Assembly (NCBI GenBank): GCA_051294375.1
Contig: CM119264.1
Span: forward strand, 27,633,469-27,697,468
Direction: 5' to 3'
Length of the DNA stretch: 64,000 nucleotides
Source of the DNA: Paraspadella gotoi
Lineage: Eukaryota > Chaetognatha
Part shown: one piece after another, positions 45,897 through 58,816 of the stretch
Layout: every line of letters starts with the position of its first letter
Numbering within the stretch: the first letter of the stretch is position 1
The notes under the pieces: model-generated
Told to the model about the DNA's origin: nothing
What the model saw: only the letters and a program-made list of their open reading frames with translations
Database searches by the model: none
Position numbers and translations under genes: made by a program

Positions 45897-48437
45897 GAGG
45901 ACGAGAGAGAGAGGAGATGAGAGAGATCAGTCGTCAGACAACACGGCATTCTAAGAAAACACTCCCGCTCAAAAAAAAAAAAAAGGTATTGGGAGAGAAG
46001 AAAAGGAAATTCTTTAAATGATATTTTTTCATTTTGTGTCTCACGCCTGAGTTTAAAAAGTAAGTAAGCGGAAGCCTACGGAGGAGGTTTTAACGAGTTT
46101 AAGGAAAAGGCATTGGAAAAGAGCAAAGACGACAGATGCTCACTGGACGTGCAGAGATCTCTCTCTCTCTTCTCTGCTCTCTCTCTCTCGTCTCCCTCTC
46201 TCTTCTCTCTCCTCTCTCTCTCCTCTCTCTCTCTCTCTCTCACCCTTCAAATTCACAGATTGAAAATAATCGTTTACAAATTGTGTTTTGATGATGAAAA
46301 AAAAAAACAGAGAAAATGATCTTATCATCAACAACTCCACTTTACCAACAACATTACGCGGCGCCTGATCTGATAGACCTACTCAGAAACCGCAACCTAT
46401 GACAGCCCACAAACAAATCAACAACAATACTACCACCAACATCCAGCGAAACTCAATCCACATTACTTCAGGTTTTTTTTGCTTAAGCTTGCCTACCAGT
46501 ATCCGGTGTAATTAAAAAACAACTCCGTTTGAGAAAGTCAGAAGGCAATTTCGTTACCTCAAGGACTGCTCGTTGGTAACGAGGATAACAGTTGTAGACC
46601 TCTTTTTCCTCGGATTACAACTGTCTCTTTTCATCTGTCTCCCCATGCGACGCCCATATAATTTCGAGGTTTTACTGCTCGCGTTATTGCCTGTATCCCT
46701 CTGTTCTCTCTTCCTCTATCGCTCGGACTCCAGCATCTCGACCCATGATAACCCATCTCACCGACCTCTCCACACGACCTCACCAGCTACCTCCTGACAC
46801 CATACCGCCCTTCATTCACTCCTCATCCATCTCTCCCCTCTACTCACCTCTACCTCTCTCCTCCTCTCGCTCCTTCGTTCTCCCTCTATCCCCCGAATCT
46901 TCCAGCCCGTATAAGACCGATTAAACACCATCCCCGACGCCAGACAATTAACGAGAACGCCAGGCAAGCATTCTAAAACACCAACAATCCGTGCACACAA
47001 TAGATCACTGAGAGGCAGAGACGGGTCTCTCCTACAGCCCTAGAGCCTTGATCGAGAACGAGAGATGAGAGAGAGAGACCGGAGAAAAGAGAAGCAGCAC
47101 GCCTGTCCCACCGCACCAAAGCCTCCGCATACACAAACACACACTTACCCACAAGGCGCCCACTGACCCTCACAATCGATCACCCCAACGTCGTCCTGCA
47201 CAAGAGAACGACGAACCGACACTCAGACCGAGACGACGCCCTAACGACCTGACCTAACCCCGCAAAAGGATGAGACCGTGAGAATACCCACACGACGCAC
47301 TGACTTGACCGCAAACTCAGATACGAGGAGAGAGGAGGAGAGAGCGTATGAGATGAGAGCAGAGACAACAGAAGAGAGATGAGATGTCGAGATGGAGATG
47401 AGAGAGAGAGAGACTGAGACCGGCATTCAACCGGGATAAGTTTCTTTTTTTAAAAAAGAAAACAAAAAACAATGAGAAAAAAATCCTTTTTCCTCTAAAC
47501 CCGTTGCCATAGATACTACACTGAGTTCGTCCGCCGGAGCCAAATCTGTTTTGGACGCGGTGAGAACTCGGTGAGCGGGGTAGGAAAAGGAGTGGGAAGG
47601 AAAAAAAGGTAAGTAGATGGCGGGGCCGAACCACGATACAATCTTTTCGCGATCCGTCGCGTAATTTTGGTGATAAAATTGCGAACCAGAAATTGGTTGA
47701 GAGAAATTAAGGGGGATCTGGAGCGTGGGGTTTCTTGGTGTGGTGAGGTAAGGTAAGTTGAAGGTCTGTGAATGGCGTCGGTCCGGGTTTTGGATAAGAG
47801 GAATAATAATTCTGGCTAAAACCCGTAAACTTGTCTTTGTGACGGATTGATCGTTTGAACGTAACAAGTTAAGTTTTGGTGAGGCTAAACGGAAGAGAAT
47901 GATGATAATCCCTTTTGATCCAGTTTTGAGATCAAGATCGTGAGGGAGGAGCGGGTGTCATAAGAAGATTCGCCTTGAAGTATCACAGTATTAAAATACA
48001 AAACCATGAATCAATTCCGTGAAATATATCATAAATTTTTAACCGTGACTGATGATTTACTGAATAAAGAAAAAAAAAAGGTGTGCTGCTAAAGGTAATT
48101 CGCCTCCGACAACGGTAGATAACTCCTCTCTCACTTGGCCTCCACACGCAGATACCTCCCCGGTCTCCCACACGCGTGAGTTTCCACGCGGGATTCTCCA
48201 ATCGCGTTCTCACTCCACACGCGGTTCCTTCCCACACGGATCCTCCCACGCAGGATTCTCCCACACGGGATTCTCCCACACGGCATTCTCTCCTAATAAC
48301 AATTGATCTAACTTCCTCGCCAGCCACCAACCTAACCACGCACTCGATACACCGTACCGACCTTGATCTACCCTTCACAGGTGTGTGCCATGTCCTATCT
48401 CTCTCCTCTCCATCCCACTTCTCATTCTACCCATCAC

Positions 48438-48462
48438 NNNNNNNNNNNNNNNNNNNNNNNNN
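48438..48462. other. Assembly gap, exactly 25 N
   Basis: Joins the end of copy A to a 95 bp fragment (48463-48557) that repeats 46085-46170. Confidence 1.
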
Positions 48463-50372
48463 GAGAGGTTTTAACGAGTTAAGAAAAGGATTGGAAAAGA
48501 GCAAAGAGACAGATGCTCCACTTGGAGGCAGAAGATCTCTCTCTCTCTCTCTCTCTATATGAATGATTTTAATAGTCTAACCGTGATAGTATTATGTTAG
48601 TGTTTAGTTCTAGAAATATTATTATTTTTTGTCTTTTCTGTTTTTTCTTTTTGGTTTATTTATTCTTTCTTATTTTTTTTGGCCTCTTTCATTTGTCTTT
48701 TCTCTTTTTTGTTTTTATTCTGGTTTTTTTCTCTTTTTGGTTCTTCTTCTGGTTCTTTTCTTCTTTTTTGTTCTTTATTAATGTTCTTTCTTCCTTTTTG
48801 GTTTTTTTCTGGTTTTCTTTCTCTTTTTTTCTGGAGTTTTTTTTTTTCATTTTTTTTATCTTATCGGATCGATGTGGCCGCAGTGTTGGTTGGTCTTTGT
48901 TCGTTTGCTGTATTGGTTGTTTTGGGTTGGTTGGTTGTTTCTGGTAGTTGGCTCTTTTTCTGTTGGCCATGTAACTTTTCGTTCGTGTTATTATCTTTAT
49001 TTGTTATTATATTTGTTTACTGTATTCAGGTAGTTGAGGCTTTGCCCCCAGCTTTTTGCTTTTTAAATTTTTTCGTGAGCATTGTTATCGCGTACTGGTA
49101 TTGATGTGGTTTGTTGGTTTTTTTTGGTTTTCTCTTCGTAGTGTTATCAGCTGTTTTTGATGTCGTTTTGTTTTCTTGCCGTTTTTATTTTCGGCTTCGA
49201 AGTTCGACGACGGGGGCTGTGAGTTGTTTGGGGTCGGGAGGCGCTGGCGGGCATTCGCTTCCGTCTTGGCTCGTTAATCTGGTAGACGGGTGGAGATGGC
49301 TTGGTGGTGAGACGCAGTGGTGGGGTTGGAGTGGATTTTGGGTGCGGGTAAGTGAGCGCGGGAAGCAGTAGCTTCTTGGGGACAATGAGGTAATGATCAT
49401 TATCGAGTGATGTTTACGTTTTTAGTTGAGGTTGGGAATGGAGATGTTGGTTGGGCGTCCGGGTTGTTTCTGCCGAGCTCGGTGGGGTGCGAGATGGGAC
49501 ATGGCCAGAGTTCCGGCCGTGGGATTGACAGATCGTCTGTCGGCATTTTTTTCACTGGAGTAGACTGATCGGCGGCTATGGGTCTTGGGAGCACGGCGTC
49601 GAGAGCTGCGAGATCTTCCATACGGAATGCGAGGGCTTGGACGTATCGGTGAGTCGAACTGGGACGTGAGGATGATGATGAAGATGTGGAGTGCAGATGA
49701 TGAGGCGCAAGAGATTTTTCAGTCTTGGTCTTTCCTTCGCAGTAGTGGGTTTCCTTTGCCCATATGCGGATGCAATATAATGTATTCTTATATATACGTG
49801 AGACGCGAGTGCACTTTATTTATTTGTGTCCTTCGTTTACCGTCGTTTGTCTCCATCACTCATGGCAGACATTGTGGCATGTTGATTTAAATGGAATTGA
49901 ATGGCGCTTGAGAGGAGGTGGATTTTTTTTTTTCTTTTGCACTGGTGAGAGGAGGGAGAGAGGGAGAGCAGGGAGGGAGCGAGGAGAGAGAGAGAGGAGG
50001 AGAGGCGAGACGAGGAGACGAGGAGAGAGAGACGCAGTCGTCACACCGGCATTTAGCACTCGCTCAGGTATTAGGAGAGATAATTTCGATATTTTCATTT
50101 TTTTGTTTGAGTTAAGGGAATGCTACCGAGAGGTTTTTACGAGTTCAAGAAAATGGAATTGAAAAAAGAGAAAGACGACTAGATGCTACCTTGGAGGCCA
50201 GAAGATCTTCTCTCTCTTCTCTCTCTTCCATCTCTCTTCCTCCCTCCTCTCCTCTCTCTCTCTCTCGTCTCTTCATCCAACTCTGCTCCGTCTCTCGTCT
50301 CTCCATCTCTCAAACCCTTTCAAATTCAAGATTGAACATAATCGGTGTACAAAATTGTGTTTTTGGATGATG

Positions 50373-50397
50373 NNNNNNNNNNNNNNNNNNNNNNNNN
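50373..50397. other. Assembly gap, exactly 25 N, probably spurious
   Basis: Copy A runs through the same point (GATGATG then a run of A) without interruption. Confidence 1.
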
Positions 50398-50843
50398 AAA
50401 AAAAAAAACAGAGAAAAGATTTCAAACATTTCAAACGCCTATAGTATCGAGATAGACAGCAAAAATAACAACAATAACAACCAGATTATTACTGGCTTTA
50501 TTTTAACTTCCTACCAGTATGTAATTAAAAACAACGTGAAAAGTCAAAGGCAATTTGTCCTCAAGGATGTAACTGGATAACAGTGAGACCTCTTTTCCTC
50601 GATTACAACTGTCTCTTTTCATCTGTCTCCCATGACGCAATATTCGGGTTTTACTGTCGCGTTATGCCTGTATTCTTTCTCTCTCTCTCTCTCTCTGATC
50701 TATCTTCTCTCTCTCTCCTCTCGTCTCTCTCTTCTTCTCTCTCTCTCTCCTCTCCCCCTCAGCGTAAAGACGTAAAAAACCGAGAGCAATTAAAAGCAGC
50801 AGTAAAACCAAAATGAAATGAAAATGAGAGGCGAGAGTGGTTT

Positions 50844-50844
<1 letters not shown>

Positions 50845-50908
<64 letters not shown>

Positions 50909-50995
50909 AGAACAGGAGAGAGAGAGAGAGAGAATCGGAGAGAGAGAGCAGGAGAAGGAAGATGAAGGAAGAGAGAGGGAGAGAGAGAGGAGAGA
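50845..50995. repeat. (GA)n microsatellite
   Basis: Pure AG for about 45 bp, then interrupted GA-rich sequence. Confidence 0.9.
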
Positions 50996-52130
50996 GAAAG
51001 TAATGTAGAGAAGAAAAGTGATGAATAAAGAGTAGAGGTGGAGAAAGAAGGAGAAAGATTGTATGTAGAGAGAAGACTGGAAGGATGTTATTATAAACAC
51101 GAGAAGAAGAGCAATATATCAGGATGTCATATATACTTTTATCACTATTAAAGGAACTGTATATGAAACAATAGAAAAAAATCCTTATTTCGCAATCTTA
51201 AAAAGTCCACGTAGAATGGACCTACGAAGATAAACTGATATATTCCATAGGAGTTCGTGCTGGAGCTACGCAATCTGTTTTATTGGGACCGGGTGAGACT
51301 CGGTGGGGGTATTAAACGGAGAAGTAGGTTGGGAGGGAGTTAGTTGATTGGCGGGGCCTACGCCGAATTATAGCGCGATCTCGTGCGCGATATTGGTTTT
51401 ACAATTTTGGAGACTCCAGTATCATGAGTTGAGCGATATTGGTTTTTTAAACAGTGGGGAATCTAGGAGCGTGGTTTTTGGTTGTTGGTTGAAGATAAGG
51501 TAGTTAGGTTACACAGTATGAATTGGCGTCCTTACCGGGTTGTGGAATGCAGATATATGTGGCTAACCCGTACTTGTTTTTTTGGTGGGGATTGAATCGT
51601 TATTTCGGCAAAGTGAAGGTAAAAGTTTCGGTGAGGCTACTGAAGATTGCCTTGAATGACTAATGGAATTACTTTTTAGGATCCGTTTTGGTGGGAGCCA
51701 AGATTGGTGAGGGAGGCGTGAGTCTGTTCAGAGATGCCTTGAAAATGTATCACAGTAAATTCAATACAAACATGAATTCAATTCTTGAAATATATATAAT
51801 TTTAAATCGTGTACTGATGATTACTGAAAAAAAGGAAAAAGAAGGGTGGAGTGTAATTCTCCACACCGGGATTACCTCCAACTGGCTTCCTGCACACTGT
51901 GGGAATTCCTCTCACACGCGAAGATTACCTACCCCCACACGGGGGATTCCTCCCAACGCGGGATTACTTCCGCACACGGATTCCTCCCCACAGAGTAAGA
52001 GAGAGAGGACACGGGGATTCTCCAAACGGGGAATTCCTCCCGCGGTCAGGATTCCTCGCCACAAGAAGATGGGGAAGAGAATGAGCGGGGATTCCTCCCC
52101 CAAGACGGGTCCTCCCCTTAATGATATGAT

Positions 52131-52739
52131 GTAACGATTGTAGTTGTTGGCACATTGTTTCTTGGATCAAAGGGAAATAGAGAATATGGGAGGATTCATA
52201 TAGATAAATTTGTGTAGTGGGAGGAGGAAAGTTGGTGATGATAAGGCTGGAAAATATTTTTTGGAGTGGGTTAAAATCGTAAGGTTGGTGGAAGAGTTCA
52301 AAATTAGAGAAAGACCAAAAAAAAGAGCATAAAAGAATTTTTTGAATTTTTTAGAAAAAGTTTTCTCTGCTCTCTAAATTCTCATGCTGATTGGATATGG
52401 GAATTGGGATTGGGGATTGACACCAAAGATTAAGGCACAAATTGGGGACAAAAGTATATCCAGTTGGACCAAAGTTCTAGCAGGGTGTATAAAGCGCAAA
52501 TTATGCCAGTGTGAACAAATGATGCGTGTTGACCAAATTAATGCCGTTTACCGAAAATTTATGTCAAGTTTGGACTGCAAAAGTGAAGGAGGAGCAGTTG
52601 ACGACAAAGAATAGGAATGCAAGTATGATTAAATGATGCAAAAAGGTTGACCAAAAAAGTTAGGGTGCTTATTAATTACCAAACTTATTATCGGTAGGCA
52701 GGATCGACATTGGGGGTTTGGTCAGACTTGTTTTTTTTT
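52131..52739. other. Intergenic DNA, nothing recognised
   Basis: A plus frame of 76 codons (52384-52614) starts with ATG and has mixed composition, but no family or splice evidence supports it. Confidence 0.3.
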
Positions 52740-53640
52740 ATTGACGGGAGAAAGATCCCGCGGAGGGGAGAAATCCGTGTGTGAGAGGAGATCGGCGTGG
52801 GAGGAATCCCGTGTGGGAGGAATAACCAGGCAGTGGGGGGAAATCCGAGAGCGTGAGAGAAGGAATGCGATGATGGGGAGGAAACCCGCGTGGCGGTTTA
52901 GGAGAATCACACGAGAGAGGAAGGGATCCCGCGGTAGGGAGGAAAAGCCGGAATCCGATGGGGGAATCTGCTTTAGATTTGTTGGAGTAGTGAAAATCCC
53001 TGTGGGGAGAATCCCGCATGGGGGGAACGGAATCTCTCCGCGTCGGGAGGATAATACGGTGTGGGGGGATAAACACGACGGTAGGGAAAGGAATCCCGTG
53101 TGGGAGGAATCTCGCTTGGGGAGGAAATCCCCACGATTGCGTGGTGGAGGGATCCCGCGTTGGATACGGAATCACCCGCTCGGGGGCATCCCGCGTGAGG
53201 GAAGGAATTCCGTGTGGAGAAAATCTCATGCTGGGAGGAAGTATTGTGTGATGAGGAGGAATCCCGTGGTGGCGAGGAATGGCAGCATGGGGAGGAAATA
53301 CGAGTATAGAAAGGAGGCTATAGACAGCCGCGGGGAGGAAGTAGAATTTCATAATAGGAGGCGGCAAGTGAAATTTCTAAAGTGGGGAGAGAGGAATAAT
53401 GACATCGTGTAAGGTGGAGGAGATCCAGCGTGAGGAGAGTGATATCATTATTGGAAGGATCACCGTGATGGGGGCAAAAAGGATATCCTTAGTGGGCGAC
53501 AGTCACCCTGTGGGAGATTCATTGGACGGATCCTTGGAGGAAGGAATCTACCGTGTGGGAAGGACAAAGCCTGTGTGTTGGGACAGGACGCGGCGTGGCT
53601 CCCGCGTGGAGAAGAGACATCACTGTTGGGAACGGTAATC
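52740..53640 (-). repeat. Minisatellite of GGAGGAATCCCGTGTG type, inverted relative to 51.9-52.1 kb
   Basis: About 16 bp units (GTGGGAGGAATCCCGT) repeated dozens of times with heavy indel noise. It is the reverse complement of the CACACGGGATTCCTCC repeat in Y copies A and B, at much greater length. Confidence 0.75.
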
Positions 53641-54255
53641 CCCATGGACCCACCACGGTGTGACTACCCGCCTCCTGCTCGTCCTGGTCCTCCTCGTTCA
53701 TTGGTTTGCACCTAGTACTCATTCACCAACCGTAGAATTACCCTCGACGTCGGAAGTTTGAGTTGATGGAAAGTCGGGAGGGGTTCCGTTTTGGTGTTGT
53801 ATTGGGAACTTCCAGTAAGAAAACACCCAAATCGCGGAGTAACAAATTATGGCACACAGGAGAGAAAGGATGCAGGAATGACAAATCGATAAAGTGCAGA
53901 ACGTTAGTTCAGGCTGCATGTGTTAACGAGCACCATGAACACCCAAGACGGTCCTGTGGCACGCTGCATTGCTGATAATTTCAGTCTTACATACCCGCGG
54001 TCAACTTATACACTTCTCTATTACACGACCTGGTTCACTCATGTACCCCAAGGATCGATCCAAGACTGTAGCCAATTTTAGCGTTCCCTGATTATTAAGA
54101 ACTTCAAGCATCTGCAATATTTACAAGCCCTCTCTCCTAGACTCCTTACTCCTTCCCTCACACCGCCATTTCCTCGTCTAGCTCGCGCAGAGCACCGCCT
54201 TCCGTAGTGTTTTTTGAGAAGTTGTATCCACGACTGTATGATGGCATTCATGACC
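53641..54255. other. Moderately GC-rich DNA, unrecognised
   Basis: No protein-like frame with a start, no repeat partner in the window. Confidence 0.4.
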
Positions 54256-54325
54256 TCCATTTAATAATAATATATAATATAATATAATATATACTAATAT
54301 AATATAATATATATATATATATAAT
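54256..54325. repeat. (AT)-rich AATATAAT microsatellite
   Basis: AATATAATATAATAT and TATATATA runs. Confidence 0.85.
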
Positions 54326-54552
54326 AAAAGGAGAATTGTGATTTTTATAATTTATTGAAACAACATATTTAAGACTTTAAAATACATTTTTTAAATAAAA
54401 AAATAAAGAAGGATATAAAGTTAAAATAAGCAAATGAAATAAAGTTTATAGTATTTTTTCCGATGAAATTTGTAATATTGTTAATTTAATGAATTTGATT
54501 AATTAAAAGAGAAATGGATTAAAAGAGATGAATTTTTTTAAAGAAGAAAAGC

Positions 54553-54990
54553 ATTGGTGATTGAAAAAAGAAGGGAGAGGAAATGAAAGTTGGTGATTGA
54601 ACAAAGAGGGAGAGGAATAAGATTGGGTGATTGAAAAAGAAGGGAGAGGAATGACACGCATTGGTGATTGAAAAGAGGGAGAAAAGAATATAGATTCGGT
54701 GATTGAATAGAGGGAGAGCAATGGAGATTGGTGATTGAAAGGAAGGGAGAGGAATGCCGACTTGTGATAGAAAAAAGACAGGAGAGAAATGCAGAATTGG
54801 TGATTGAAACAGGGAAGGCGAGAGTAATACAGCGATTGTGATTTTAAACAAAGGCAGGATAGGAATGAAGCTTGGTGATTGAAAAAAGGCAAGGAAGAGT
54901 GATATGACACCGACTTGTGATTGAAACACAAGGCAGGGAGAGGAATACGATTGTGATTCAAGAAAGCAGGGAGAGGAATGCACGATTGCT
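54553..54990. repeat. Minisatellite, 33-38 bp unit
   Basis: About 12 units, each with TTGGTGATTGAAA followed by GGGAGAGGAATG. Minus-strand frames rich in FNHQ-type words are translations of the unit. Confidence 0.85.
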
Positions 54991-55129
54991 TTTGAAAAAA
55001 AGGGAAGCGATTCGTCGGACAGCATGAACATCTCGCGTCGGAATTCAATGGATGAAGGAACGAGACTCGTTTCAAGCGAATTAGGAAAGCCAACCATCTG
55101 AGAGAGAGTGAGGAGTAGACACGGGGGGT

Positions 55130-55163
55130 GGAGAGGGAGAGAGAGAGAGAGAGAGAGAGGGAA

Positions 55164-55198
<35 letters not shown>

Positions 55199-55304
55199 GA
55201 GGAGAGAGAGAGAGAGAGAGACATCTCATTCTCAGATGAAGTCGACGGCAGAGCCAATTAAAAGAGGAAAATGCAAAAAAAGGCGTAATGAGCTCAACGA
55301 CGAC

Positions 55305-55336
<32 letters not shown>

Positions 55337-55340
55337 CAGA
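55130..55340. repeat. (GA)n and (GAC)n repeats
   Basis: Interrupted GA at 55130-55222 and about nine GAC units at 55297-55322. Confidence 0.9.
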
Positions 55341-57173
55341 AAAAATATCAAAATTATGCATGGCGTCAAAATGGAAATCAAATTTGTCTAAGACGAAGCG
55401 ATAAAATTTGGACGACAGCGACCTGCAAGCAAACGAGGAAAAATAAAAAAAGAACAATTTAACGCAAAAGGTTATCGATAACGAATGAAGAAAATCGATG
55501 TCGGCGACCGACGAACGACAATGACGTACGACGACGACGACAATTGGTAATGGGCGGTAATTAGCATAAAACCGGCGATGAATTGACAGAATCGTTAGCG
55601 GCGTCGCAGAGTAGGAGGCGTTGGTGGGACGCGTTGGTAGGGCGTCGCGGCGTCGGCTTGTCGTGTCTGGCCTGCTGCACTTCTGTCGGGTGGGCTGAGG
55701 CGATGAGGAGCAAGCTACGCTGTATTGTATGGATCGTGACGTGAACGTGAGGGCCGAAGTCCAACGTCTACCGATTTAATTGTTAATTGAAGATAGAGAA
55801 ATGCATTTATCCGGACCCGGAGGGCACGACCGACGATTCGACGAACGCGACGACGAACGACGACAGACGCACAGAAGAGAAATAGAACGATGTATGACGA
55901 CTGATGAAAGAGCGGCAAGAAAAGGTGACGAGGGAGGGAATAGGGGCCGGTGTAAAGAGTGACTCAATACAACTACTCACCAGGTATGTGAGTGCATAAC
56001 AGTCATTGGATCTTAAAGTAACGTAGGAGGGAACTAAAACATGGACGAGATTACGTACGATAGCCTAGCCAAGGACGGTTTACATGTCGCACGATTACGT
56101 TAATTGATGGAGTTTATCATCGATAGTGACGTTAATAGATCGTTTGATGGATATGAAAATAATTATGGGGCTGACCGAGGGAAAAAGGGATGATTTTGCC
56201 GCAATGAAAAAGACGTTATAGACCGAACGACGTTACGTGGAAGAGCGTACAATTTTTTTTTTATTTTGGGAAGGCAATAAATTGAACAAAAATGGCGGCC
56301 AAGAAAGAAATTGAAATCAAGACTCAAGAGGCGGCTGAACGATCGATTTGAGAGTTGACGAATTTGAAAGACCAAGAATTGTCATTTGTTAATTTCATCC
56401 TTTTGTTTTTGGTTTTGTTTTGGTTTTGTGTTTTGTTTTGTGAACTTAAAGAAAGAGTCCTGTTTTCACGGACACGTGACCAAAAATAACTAGATTGACG
56501 GATAACGCACATACAGAATTCAATCATTGATGTAGTTGAATAAATAAGTAAGAATGACTACGATATAATAAATAACATTTAAACAGTTATATTAGCGATA
56601 GCTCGATAGCTGCACATGGCCGGCTTGGCGGTCGGCCGAAGTTAAGGTAGGAGGGCAGTACATGTTGGCGATGTTCACGGGATGTGTGAATCTCGAACGG
56701 ACAATGTGAGTGACGGAACGTTTTCACAGAGATCGATCCACACGGTCCGATGTTCATAGATAACGGAAACTTGGCGTGCTGAGTCTGATTGGGAAGAGGG
56801 CAAGAGGTGGGGCGAGAGGGGAGAGGCGAGAGAGAGAGGAGAGAAGAATGAGAGTTAGTAGAGAGAGAAGAAGAGAGAGAGAAGGAGAGATGAGAGAGCA
56901 TGATAGGAGAGAGAGAGAGGAGAAGTGGAGACGAGACTATAGACATATCCACGAATTCCACATGTCAACAAAATCAACATGGTGAGACTTTTTTCAATCA
57001 ACTTAGGTTTATTCGTGTTCTCTCAAGACTGGTAAAGAGAGGGATCGTGAGGACGAGGTTGCGGTGGCCGGTTATGGCAGGTCGGGGGTTATGTCAAATT
57101 CTGACTTATTGTTATTAGTTTGTTGCACAGCCATTTAGGGTTTATGAATTCAATTAACCTATTCGCGTTAAGC
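55341..57173. other. Intergenic DNA, nothing recognised
   Basis: Mixed composition, GC-rich near 55580-55700 and 56620-56780; (GA)-rich at 56820-56930. No convincing exon. Confidence 0.4.
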
Positions 57174-57198
57174 NNNNNNNNNNNNNNNNNNNNNNNNN
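57174..57198. other. Assembly gap, exactly 25 N
   Basis: Directly precedes block X copy 2. Confidence 1.
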
Positions 57199-57204
57199 AC
57201 GTAT

Positions 57205-57510
57205 TGGTATGATAAGAAGAATGACGTTGACTTTGACAAAGAATGACAGACAAACAAGTAAAATACAAATTTCCCTTAAATTGTACTGATTCTGCAGTCG
57301 CAAATGACTTTTCGACCAGTCAACAATTCGCCATACAAAATGTCAGTGACTGACGGTTGAAAATTGGTGGCACAGAAATTTGGGTAAATGTAATTTTCTT
57401 TCTTCAAAAAGACAATAATGAATATCAAAAGGTGACTTTACGACGGAGAAGGGGAAAAAAGGAGAAAGGGAAAAATAGTTTGTACGCTAGCTGATAAATC
57501 GGAGTGGAGG

Positions 57511-57550
<40 letters not shown>

Positions 57551-57571
57551 AGGGAGAGAGAAACGAGAGAC

Positions 57572-57602
<31 letters not shown>

Positions 57603-58785
57603 AGAGAAGAGAGAGATAAACGTGTGAAAATGACGTTGGGAGGAACTGAAGTTTTCTCATCATTTTTTTTCTACACAGTTTCAAGTTTTTTTTTAAAGTT
57701 GACTGTGGTAGCTACAAAGAGAGGACAGAGAGAGATATAGCAGGAAAGAGAGAGAGAGAGAGAGAGTCAGATATTATATAAATATATATGATATATTGTT
57801 TTATATTTCATTTTATTATGGTTATAATGCGATTTAAAAACACAAATTACAATTAAGAAAATATTATTGTTAACGAGCTCTGTACAAAGGTGATATCATA
57901 AAAAGCTAATTAGATGTATTTGATTATTGATTTGATTTATTATGCTTCAAAATTTTGAAAATTTAACACAGTAACAATGCAATTTGTTAATGGACTTTTA
58001 CATTATATATAATGTATGTGTACACATTATTTAAATGGATGTCAATAAAATTAGACAAAAAAATTACAAAAAGTGGACTAACTATATCAGATAGTTTTAT
58101 AATTTTTATTTACTACGACTTATCGAGCTTTTCGAGGAGAGAGAGAGAGAGAGAGATCTAACATAACTCGGTTCATTTTAGGATTCATGTTTTGTTTTAA
58201 AGTTTAAAATACCTGGACTTTTGAAACTTAAAAGTAAAGAAAAAAATTAGATGTCTGAGAGAAACGGAACTGCTTGCAAGAAGTGATCCGAAGAAGCTCA
58301 TTATGGGTTTTTTCTATTGGGCAAAAGCTTGATAAGTTTAACGACCAGAGTCTATTCTTAAGCGGAAAGGGCGAACAAATGGAGTAATATAGACAGTTAA
58401 TGATGGAAAGCGCGCGTCGTTTAAAGAGGCGACTCAGACGAGACGATAGCAGGCGCTGTCTTTCACATTCCTTATTTGGATTGAAATCCTTTTTAAAACA
58501 AAGAGTGCTTTCGCGAAAATAAGTTTAGTTGGAAATCGTTTTATACATAGAATAATATCAAATTTATGCAATATGTATCAAAATATTGAAAAATTTTATT
58601 AAATATGGTTTATAAATGATTTTAATATGTTCTCTGAAGGAGAAAGAGTTTAAGGATTTTTAAAAAAACATTACAATACTATTGCTAGTTCAGTTTGTAT
58701 AAGTTCCGCGCCATGAGAAAGAAGATCACAAGATTTTCTTCATTTTCTCTGTCTCTCTCTCTACTCTCTCTCTGTCTCTCTCTCT

Positions 58786-58816
<31 letters not shown>

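Larger units (their letters stand above)
44293..48437 (+). repeat. Block Y, forward copy A with right-hand extension
   Basis: Begins with the GGTTGGTTGG region (44347-44420), continues through TTTTGATGTCGTTTTGTTTC (44691), GGGTTGGAGTGGA (45008), an acidic GAT/GAC stretch (45470-45540), (GA)n (45857-45895), a TC-rich stretch (46157-46240), TTGTGTTTTGATGATG (46279), and a CACACGGGATTCTCC repeat of about 15 bp (48170-48290). Copy A has fewer indels than the others and contains three sized gaps, suggesting it derives from a different data type. Between about 46670 and 47330 it contains a GC-rich stretch not matched in copy B. Confidence 0.8.
48463..52130 (+). repeat. Block Y, forward copy B
   Basis: Follows copy A in order: GGTTGGTTGGTTG (48935), TTTTGATGTCGTTTTG (49157), GGGTTGGAGTGGA (49324), TTGATTTAAATGGAATTGAA (49882), (GA)-rich (49948-50030), TGTGTTTTTGGATGATG (50356), CTGTCTCTTTTCATCTGTCT (50610), and a CACACGGGGATTCCTCC-type repeat (51890-52100). 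It is strewn with single-base indels relative to A, so no frame survives. Confidence 0.8.

Noticed and set aside
47427-47867. 146-codon minus frame with mixed composition
   Set aside because: Opens with TTG, no acceptor identified, matching part of copy B is frameshifted, and no motif is recognised.
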